A program made the position numbers and the translations under genes. This document shows, one piece after another, positions 59,704 to 64,000 of a stretch of 64,000 nt of DNA. The DNA comes from Nocardioides daejeonensis (lineage in GTDB: Bacteria; Actinomycetota; Actinomycetes; Propionibacteriales; Nocardioidaceae). The stretch covers positions 124,001 to 188,000 of the forward strand of contig NZ_QHKZ01000005.1 of NCBI RefSeq assembly GCF_003194585.1, read 5' to 3'. Below the pieces are notes generated by a model that was not told the origin of the DNA, ran no database searches, and saw only the letters and a list, made by a program, of their open reading frames with translations. Each line of letters starts with the position of its first letter. The stretch's first letter is position 1.

Positions 59704-59762
59704 AGTTTCCCCGCCCGGGCGGGGAAACTGGCACTTGTTGGCCGTAGCTACGCACACCAAGC
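59704..59762. repeat. Dispersed palindromic repeat, copy 2
   Basis: 59704-59729 is a perfect 26-bp palindrome with arms AGTTTCCCCGCCC and GGGCGGGGAAACT. After 11 more bases comes GCCGTAGCTACGCACACCA (59741-59759), identical to copy 1. It lies 16 bp after a gene stop, like copy 1, which suggests a role as a transcription terminator or REP element. Confidence 0.82.
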
Positions 59763-59893
59763 GACAGTTTTCGTCACACAGTTCCGGCTCGAAGGGACGC
59801 GAAGGGCCCGCGAGCCGGTACGCCGCACAGCGGCCAGCCAGCGCGGAGCGGCGTACTTCCTGGTAACCGGAGTGCGGGAGTAGCGTCGCCGCC

Positions 59894-60121
59894 ATGGTGC
59901 GTGAGCAGGTGACTGACATCGTCGCCGAGATGGTGGCCAACGTGATGAGCATTGACGTCGCCGTGGGCGACGCGGTGGGGGCCGGCGACCAGGTGATCCT
60001 GCTCGAGTCGATGAAGATGGAGATCCCCGTGCTCGTCGAGGCGGGCGGGACGATCCGTCAGATTCGGGTTGCGGTGGGCGACGTCGTCCAAGAGGGCGAC
60101 GTCATGCTGACCGTCGGCTGA
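59894..60121 (+). CDS. Small biotinyl/lipoyl-domain protein
   Basis: 75 residues, just one biotinyl domain: VAEMVANVMSIDVAVGDAVGAGDQVILLESMKMEIPVLVEAGGTIRQIRVAVGDVVQEGDVMLTVG. The biotin-accepting lysine is in ESMKMEIP. It resembles the stand-alone mycobacterial biotinylated protein TB7.3. No carboxylase subunit is encoded next to it. TAGCGT (59881-59886), seven bases, ATG supports leaderless transcription. Confidence 0.9.
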   Translation: MVREQVTDIVAEMVANVMSIDVAVGDAVGAGDQVILLESMKMEIPVLVEAGGTIRQIRVAVGDVVQEGDVMLTVG

Positions 60122-60126
60122 TCACC

Positions 60127-60214
60127 TGGCAGAGGGAGCGGGATTCGAACCCGCGGTAGGTCTCCCTACGACCGCTTTCAAGGCGGTTCCGATCGGCCAC
60201 TCCGGCATCCCTCC
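60127..60214 (-). tRNA. tRNA-Ser (anticodon UGA)
   Basis: On the minus strand the molecule begins GGAGGGATGCCGGAGTGGCC and its anticodon loop CTTGAAA gives anticodon TGA. A long variable arm (class II) and a T-arm with GGTTCGAATCC are present. The acceptor stem pairs GGAGGGA with TCCCTCT; discriminator G is followed by encoded CCA (60127-60129). Confidence 0.95.
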
Positions 60215-60296
60215 ACGTGCCCGGCGGGGCACAGGGGCAGTCTACGCAGGTGCCGTACGCCGCCCCGGCGGCCGGTCTGCTCCGTCGTAGCGGGGC

Positions 60297-60671
60297 CTAT
60301 TCGGAGCCACCTAGCTCCAGTTCGACGTCGTCGTACGCCAGATCCCGCAGGCGCTGGCGGTGATGGGTGACGTCGGTGAGGAGGCGGCGCAGCGCCTGGC
60401 TGAGCGAGTCGACGTCGGGATTGCTCAGCACCTGCGGGCTGAAGACGGCGATCCGGCTCATCAGGTCGTTGCGTTCGCGGAGCACGGTCGCCTCGCGCGC
60501 TGCCAACCAGCCGTTGTGGGCCTCGGAGCTCTCGCGGGCGAGCAGATCGCGCAGCGTGGAGAGCCGTTGTCGGACCGTCCAGCGCCAGTTGCCGAGCGCG
60601 GTCCCCTGCTGGCGTGGAGCGTCCAGCAGCTGCGACAGCTCGAGCATCGTGCCGTGGCATGCATCCTGCAT
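60297..60671 (-). CDS. Hypothetical helical protein
   Basis: 124 residues, no recognised domain. It is predicted to be almost entirely helical (RQRLSTLRDLLARESSEAHNGWLAAREATVLRERNDLMSRI, then SLSQALRRLLTDVTHHRQRLRDLAYDDVELEL). ATG 60671 was chosen over the upstream ATG at 60794 because GGAGG lies six bases before it. Similar small proteins occur in actinobacteria without a known role. The gene is divergent from the membrane protein at 60793. Confidence 0.7.
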   Translation of the reverse strand: MQDACHGTMLELSQLLDAPRQQGTALGNWRWTVRQRLSTLRDLLARESSEAHNGWLAAREATVLRERNDLMSRIAVFSPQVLSNPDVDSLSQALRRLLTDVTHHRQRLRDLAYDDVELELGGSE

Positions 60672-60792
60672 GGGTGCCTCCGTCCGGGCCAATGTCCCAA
60701 GAGTGAGCGTCGGAGTACGAGTGTGACTCCGATCACAGATCCGGACAAGGGCCGGTGCGCGGCGGCGCCGTGCGTTCGGGGAGAATGGCCAC

Positions 60793-61227
60793 ATGACGTC
60801 CGACTATCGACTGGCCCCTCCGGTCGCCGCCCGGTTGTTGGGCGTGTCGATCGCCGGCTTCGGCCTGCTCATCTTCCTCGTCACTGGAGTCGTCGTGCTT
60901 CTCAGTGCGCCCGTTGCGGTGCTGTGGGGCGCCGTGGTGGTGAGCGTCGTGGGGATCTTCGCGGTCGGTGCGCTGCTCACCCGGACTGGTTACGTGCTGA
61001 GGCTGACCGACGACGGCTACCGGGTGCGTCTGGTCCGTGGCGCGGGCGTCAAGCAGGCTCGCTGGGCCGACGTCGAGGAGCTGGTCACCGACACGGTGGC
61101 TGGCGCTCCTTGCCTGATCTTCCGTCTCCGGGGCGGCGAGGCGACCGTGCTTCCGGTGCAGGTGCTGGCCGGGGACCGTGAGGAATTGGTCCGCGAGGTG
61201 GGGAGCCACCTGGCCCGCGGGCGGTGA
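60793..61227 (+). CDS. Small membrane protein with PH-like cytoplasmic part
   Basis: 144 residues. Two N-terminal membrane helices (LLGVSIAGFGLLIFLVTGVVVLL and VLWGAVVVSVVGIFAVGALL) are followed by a cytoplasmic region, YVLRLTDDGYRVRLVRGAGVKQARWADVEELVTDTVAGAPCLIFRL, in the style of bacterial PH domains. GAGAAT, six bases, ATG fits a leaderless start. No specific function; it could be a scaffold or stress protein. Confidence 0.75.
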   Translation: MTSDYRLAPPVAARLLGVSIAGFGLLIFLVTGVVVLLSAPVAVLWGAVVVSVVGIFAVGALLTRTGYVLRLTDDGYRVRLVRGAGVKQARWADVEELVTDTVAGAPCLIFRLRGGEATVLPVQVLAGDREELVREVGSHLARGR

Positions 61228-61284
61228 CCACGGGCCCGATTCTGCACCCGACGGCCGGGGCGGCTAGAGTAACCACCGCTCAAT

Positions 61285-61375
61285 GGAGGCGTCGCCTAGT
61301 CTGGTCTATGGCGCCCGCCTGCTAAGCGGGTTTGGGGCTACAACCCCATCGAGGGTTCAAATCCCTCCGCCTCCG
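61285..61375 (+). tRNA. tRNA-Ser (anticodon GCU)
   Basis: Begins GGAGGCGTCGCCTAGTCTGG and carries loop CTGCTAA, giving anticodon GCT. A long variable arm (GTTTGGGGCTACAACCCC region) marks it as class II. Acceptor arms GGAGGCG and CGCCTCC pair perfectly; discriminator G follows. CCA is not encoded, unlike the tRNA-Ser at 60127. Confidence 0.95.
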
Positions 61376-61400
61376 CAGCGTGATGTCGCAACGACATCGA

Positions 61401-61429
61401 GGAAGCCCGGGCCCCAGGCCCGGGCTTCC
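61401..61429 (+). terminator. Hairpin terminator after tRNA-Ser(GCU)
   Basis: A perfect 13-bp stem: GGAAGCCCGGGCC (61401-61413), loop CCA, GGCCCGGGCTTCC (61417-61429), then GGCATTTCC. It starts 26 bp after the tRNA and separates it from the peptide gene region. Confidence 0.82.
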
Positions 61430-61469
61430 GGCATTTCCATGCACCGGATGTCCGTTAGTGCAGGTATTT

Positions 61470-61482
61470 GAACAAACTGTTC
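61470..61482. promoter_or_regulatory. GAACA-N3-TGTTC palindrome upstream of the peptide gene
   Basis: GAACA-AAC-TGTTC lies 118 bp before the peptide ATG in a relatively AT-rich stretch (about 61460-61520). It is the clearest dyad there and a candidate regulator site. A short repeated word (TGCA) also occurs around 61491-61519. No convincing -35/-10 pair could be fixed. Confidence 0.5.
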
Positions 61483-61599
61483 GTAAGCGCTGCACTTTCT
61501 TGCATTGCAGACATTTGCAGTCGCTGGGGCTGGAAGGGCGCCCTCCGAAGGGGCACACTGGAGAATGCAGGGGGTCCATAGGACGTGGGGAGGTTCCAC

Positions 61600-61734
61600 A
61601 TGCAGAAGTTCGTACGTCGCGTGGCTGCGCTCGTCGTAGCCGTCGGCTTGGCGGTGGGCATCGGCGCTGCGCCGGCGCAGGCAGACACCAGTTGGGGCTA
61701 CGTGATCGCTCCGCACAGCAACGTGGATCGGTAG
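61600..61734 (+). CDS. Secreted 44-residue peptide, candidate signalling peptide
   Basis: A 45-codon gene with the strongest ribosome-binding site in this area, GGGGAGG at 61587-61593, six bases before ATG. Positive N-region MQKFVRR, hydrophobic core (VAALVVAVGLAVGIGAA), then APAQA as signal-peptidase site. The mature product would be DTSWGYVIAPHSNVDR, 16 residues, with no Cys and hence no disulfide or lantibiotic-type modification. It is convergent with the TrmB/LuxR-like regulator at 61855 and shares a bidirectional terminator. Short export-ready peptides beside an HTH regulator suggest a pheromone or signal; that is inference. No transporter or protease is encoded next to it. Too short for most automatic gene callers. 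Confidence 0.75.
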   Translation: MQKFVRRVAALVVAVGLAVGIGAAPAQADTSWGYVIAPHSNVDR

Positions 61735-61821
61735 CCGACAACTCCACACAGACCTGAGACGAGGACCAACTCATCCCCCCACATGTTCGGTCCCTGAGCC
61801 ATCCCCCCGGCCCGTCTCAGT

Positions 61822-61853
61822 GCGAGGGCAGCGACGTTGGTCGCTGCCCTCGC
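61822..61853. terminator. Perfect bidirectional hairpin terminator
   Basis: 14-bp perfect stem GCGAGGGCAGCGAC / GTCGCTGCCCTCGC with loop GTTG. On the plus strand it is followed by TTCATTTCT, a weak T-rich tail. The regulator stop codon (61855-61857, minus strand) begins two bases beyond. It ends transcription from both the peptide gene and the regulator. Confidence 0.88.
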
Positions 61854-61854
61854 T

Positions 61855-62850
61855 TCATTTCTCCTGCTGCTGGGGGTCGATGCCGGTGCGTGCGTACTCC
61901 TGGCCGAGCAGGAAGCCGAGCTGGAAGCGCGTCTCCGCGTCGTACTCCCGTTTGAGATCGGCCACGTAGCCGGCATAGGTCCGCGGGCTGACGCCGAGCC
62001 GTTTCGCGCAGGTGACGTCGGAGTGTCCCTCGGTGAGCATCCGGATCAGCATGGCTCGCTGCTCCTCGGCGATGCCCTTCATCAGGTCGGAGTCGCGGCT
62101 GGTGAAGGGGCGGCCGCGCTCCCAGGAGCGCTCGAAGATATCCACGAGGTACGCGATGAGACCGCTGTCGCGGATCGCCAGAGCCATGCCCAGGTTGTCG
62201 CCGTGCGGGATGACGGCCACCGAACGGTCGACCACGATGAGCCGGTTGAAGAACTCGTCCAGCGTGCGTACCTCGGCGCCGACGGCGGTCACCTCGGCCA
62301 CGTAGGCGCGTGTGGCCCTGTTGCGGCGCGCCGCGTGCTGGTAGATGGTGCGCATGCTCACCCCGCGGCGTACCGCGTCGACGTCGCGGGCCGCGGCCAC
62401 CTTGAGGGTGGACGCCTTGCGGCCCGCCTGCGGTTGGGCAGTGAGAAGCTCGGTCTGCGCGCTGGGTACGACGGCAGCCAGGAACTGCTCGATCTCCTCG
62501 CCCCGGAGCTCGCTGATCTGGCCGCTGTGGGTGGAGGGGGAGCGGCGATACGCCTGGCCGAGGCCGTCGAAGACCCGTGCCCAGGCGCTGGACTCCTCGA
62601 TGAGCTCCGCGCCGCGCATGCTCAGCGGTGAGACAACCTGGGTCTGCACCGACTGCGGGTCGACCACCACGTAGCGGTCGTCCTCCTGCCGGATCAGTCC
62701 GGTGTCGGTGAGCAGCTGAACGGCATCGTGGTTGTCGCGGATCAGCGGGTCTGTGCGCGACACCCCGCCGCGGTTCGCGATCTCCTCGAAGAGCGGTGAC
62801 GCCGACTCCTCGAAGAACTGCCGTCGGCCGTCCGAGGCCCATGCATCCAC
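61855..62850 (-). CDS. TrmB/LuxR-like transcriptional regulator with C-terminal HTH
   Basis: 331 residues from GTG 62850. The N-terminal part (SASPLFEEIANRGGVSRTDPLIRDNHDAVQLLTDTGLIRQEDDRYVVVDP) is a TrmB-like winged helix. The middle (KVAAARDVDAVRRGVSMRTIYQHAARRNRATRAYVAEVTAVGAEVRTLDEFFNRLIVVDRSVAVIPHG) has the TrmB/phospholipase-like effector shape. The C-terminal HTH reads LTEGHSDVTCAKRLGVSPRTYAGYVADLKREYDAET. Start choice: AAGGTGGG lies six bases before GTG 62850; ATG 62880 is an alternative. It is convergent with the peptide gene. A role as receptor or regulator for that peptide is inference. Confidence 0.85.
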   Translation of the reverse strand: MDAWASDGRRQFFEESASPLFEEIANRGGVSRTDPLIRDNHDAVQLLTDTGLIRQEDDRYVVVDPQSVQTQVVSPLSMRGAELIEESSAWARVFDGLGQAYRRSPSTHSGQISELRGEEIEQFLAAVVPSAQTELLTAQPQAGRKASTLKVAAARDVDAVRRGVSMRTIYQHAARRNRATRAYVAEVTAVGAEVRTLDEFFNRLIVVDRSVAVIPHGDNLGMALAIRDSGLIAYLVDIFERSWERGRPFTSRDSDLMKGIAEEQRAMLIRMLTEGHSDVTCAKRLGVSPRTYAGYVADLKREYDAETRFQLGFLLGQEYARTGIDPQQQEK

Positions 62851-62983
62851 GGTGATCCCACCTTCCGTCCCCCTTTCCATCCCCCCGAATGTGGCACCAG
62901 TATGCCCGGTGGTCGGTGCCCGTTCCGGCCTCGATTTCGACACGCGGTGCGGATCGGCTATTCTCTTCAAGTCCTCGTGACGG

Positions 62984-63056
62984 GCGCCTGTAGCTCAACG
63001 GATAGAGCATCTGACTACGGATCAGAAGGTTTGGGGTTCGAATCCCTACAGGCGCG
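62984..63056 (+). tRNA. tRNA-Arg (anticodon ACG)
   Basis: GCGCCTGTAGCTCAACGG at the 5' end, anticodon loop CTACGGA giving ACG, T-arm GGTTCGAATCC and acceptor CAGGCGC pairing with GCGCCTG. Discriminator G at 63056; CCA not encoded. A34 would be edited to inosine by TadA. Confidence 0.95.
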
Positions 63057-63062
63057 CAGGTG

Positions 63063-63089
63063 GCCCCCAACGACTCAGTCGGTGGGGGC
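63063..63089. terminator. Terminator after tRNA-Arg, overlapping the end of tetR
   Basis: Outer stem GCCCCCA / TGGGGGC and inner stem CGAC / GTCG around TCA, followed by TTTCT (plus strand). It serves the tRNA; the tetR stop codon (63075-63077, minus strand) lies in its loop. Confidence 0.82.
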
Positions 63090-63713
63090 TTTCTCGTACG
63101 TCGGCACTCGGCTGCTCGAGCGCACCGCGTGGTCGAGGCGCTCGGCCAGGGCGAGGAGGCGGTCGTCGGTGGCGTTGGTCGGGTCGCTGAGGCGCAGCTG
63201 CAGAAGCTCGCGCCCGGCGGCCTGAAGGACTCGCGCGCTGTACTCGGGGTCAGGCATGGCGGGGTCGATACCCAGTAGCGCGGAGGCGAGCTGTGCGCGC
63301 ACCCGTTCCTCCGAGGCCAGCATCCGCTGGTGGAGCTCGGGTGGCGCCCCCTCGGGCGGGAAGAGGAAGAGGCGCCAGGTCTCGGGGTGTGCGTCGACGG
63401 CGTGCAGGACGCCCATGAAGATGCCACCCAGGGAGAGTTGTGGCGCAGGGGTGCGAAGCGCTGCGGCAAGCACGTCGGCGAAGTGCTCGGCTGCACGCTG
63501 GGTCTCGCGGTCGATCAGGGCGACGAAGAGTCCGGCCAGGTCGCCGAACTGCTGGTAGATGACCGTGCGGCTCACGCCGCTCTCTGTCGCGACCCGCTTC
63601 AGGGTCGCAGCGTGGAAGCCCTCGCGGGAGGCGATCTGCTGCGTCACGTCGAGGATCTGCGTTCGCCGGTCCTCGGCGCGCATCCGGGTGCGGCGAGGTT
63701 CGTCAGGCGACAT
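63075..63713 (-). CDS. TetR-family regulator
   Basis: 212 residues. DNA-binding domain: RRTQILDVTQQIASREGFHAATLKRVATESGVSRTVIYQQFGDLAGLFVALI. A long ligand-binding region follows with LLQLRLSDPTNATDDRLLALAERLDHAV. The minus strand reads TAGACT, seven bases, ATG 63713, so a leaderless transcript is likely. It is divergent from the partial gene at 63781, with nested palindromes between them. Its final codons lie over the tRNA terminator. Confidence 0.92.
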   Translation of the reverse strand: MSPDEPRRTRMRAEDRRTQILDVTQQIASREGFHAATLKRVATESGVSRTVIYQQFGDLAGLFVALIDRETQRAAEHFADVLAAALRTPAPQLSLGGIFMGVLHAVDAHPETWRLFLFPPEGAPPELHQRMLASEERVRAQLASALLGIDPAMPDPEYSARVLQAAGRELLQLRLSDPTNATDDRLLALAERLDHAVRSSSRVPTYEKAPTD

Positions 63714-63723
63714 GCTTGACAGT

Positions 63724-63771
63724 CTAACTTACAGAGTGCAAGATCTTGTCAACTAACATAATGAAAGTTAG
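63724..63771. promoter_or_regulatory. Nested palindromes in the tetR divergon
   Basis: A central palindrome CAAGATCTTG (63739-63748) and outer arms CTAACTT (63724-63730) and AAGTTAG (63765-63771). They lie between tetR and the divergent gene. The outer left arm overlaps the tetR -10 (TAGACT, 63726-63721), consistent with autorepression. TAACAT (63754-63759) may be the rightward -10. Confidence 0.6.
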
Positions 63772-63780
63772 GCGGATCGG

Positions 63781-64000
63781 ATGTCTCACCACCCAGCGCT
63801 CGCCGAGCTCGTCCACCGTCAGGGTGAGCAGCAGCCGACGATGTACGGCCAGATCGACTTCGACGTGGCGCCGTACCGCCTCGCGCTGCGCCACGATGAC
63901 CTCTCCGCGCTGCCCGACTGGCTGGGCGTCGATCGCGACGAGTTGCTTGCTGACGAGACGGTCGTCGAGCTCTTCGCAACGACCACGATGCTGGGGGACA
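63781..64000 (+). CDS. Unidentified protein, N-terminal part (runs off the window)
   Basis: 73 residues are visible: MSHHPALAELVHRQG, then YGQIDFDVAPYRLALRHDDLSALPDWLGVDRDELLADETVVELFATTTMLGD. No motif was recognised; there is no signal peptide. It is the likely target of the divergent TetR regulator. ATG 63781 was chosen because it gives the open frame; only a weak GGCGGATCGG precedes it. Confidence 0.6.
   Translation, partial: MSHHPALAELVHRQGEQQPTMYGQIDFDVAPYRLALRHDDLSALPDWLGVDRDELLADETVVELFATTTMLGD

Noticed and set aside
61332..61757. 141-codon plus-strand frame across tRNA-Ser(GCU) and the peptide gene
   Set aside because: It begins inside the tRNA, crosses its terminator and has no ribosome-binding site; the short frame at 61600 has a signal peptide and a strong site.

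Overview
This is a high-GC window with many GTG starts, ATGA/GTGA gene overlaps and leaderless-looking promoters. It carries a bacterial proteasome activator, a DinB/mycothiol-isomerase-like protein and GGTGGTCGAGCC-type intergenic repeats. Together these point to an actinobacterium, most likely Nocardioides or a close relative; the genus is inference. There is no phage, integrase, insertion sequence or CRISPR array. The longest stretch without a gene is about 225 bp.

Region A (1-33.1 kb) is a dense catabolic island. It encodes five AMP-forming acyl-CoA synthetases, three acyl-CoA dehydrogenases (two of them a tandem pair), four crotonase-fold proteins, a MaoC hydratase and a thiolase beside a ketosynthase-like/DUF35 fusion. 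It also has a multifunctional-enzyme-type dehydrogenase, four luciferase-like monooxygenases, a flavin reductase, three VOC proteins, an MBL-fold hydrolase, an alpha/beta hydrolase and a complete oligopeptide-type ABC importer. A TetR regulator sits inside it. Five intergenic regions carry near-copies of an 18-bp palindrome, ATACCGACCGGTCGGTAT, several overlapping promoter elements, so the island looks like one TetR-type regulon. The likely scheme is import, CoA activation, flavin-dependent oxygenation, beta-oxidation-like shortening and thiolytic or retro-aldol cleavage. The substrate cannot be read from the sequence.

Region B (33.1-46 kb) holds a nitroreductase, an ECF sigma factor with a SnoaL-like C-terminal domain plus a DinB-type partner, and a glpD-tetR / flavoprotein-lipid kinase divergon. 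The divergon has the same gene order as Mycobacterium tuberculosis Rv2249c-Rv2252. A pirin/thioredoxin pair, an SNF2-like helicase, a double GNAT protein, a YceI protein and a hypothetical follow.

Region C (46-61 kb) is mostly housekeeping: an esterase, a DEAD-box RNA helicase, a PAP2-lipid kinase fusion, serS with two HAD phosphatases and a GNAT protein, Bpa, a quinone oxidoreductase, a MobA-like protein with a DUF6457 partner, a nitrilase-family amidase, a membrane protein and a small biotinyl protein. Two tRNA-Ser genes lie here.

Region D (61.4-64 kb) contains the most unusual item: a gene for a 44-residue secreted peptide (predicted mature form DTSWGYVIAPHSNVDR). It converges, across a perfect bidirectional hairpin terminator, on a TrmB/LuxR-like regulator. 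It looks like a peptide-signalling pair. tRNA-Arg and a TetR divergon close the window.
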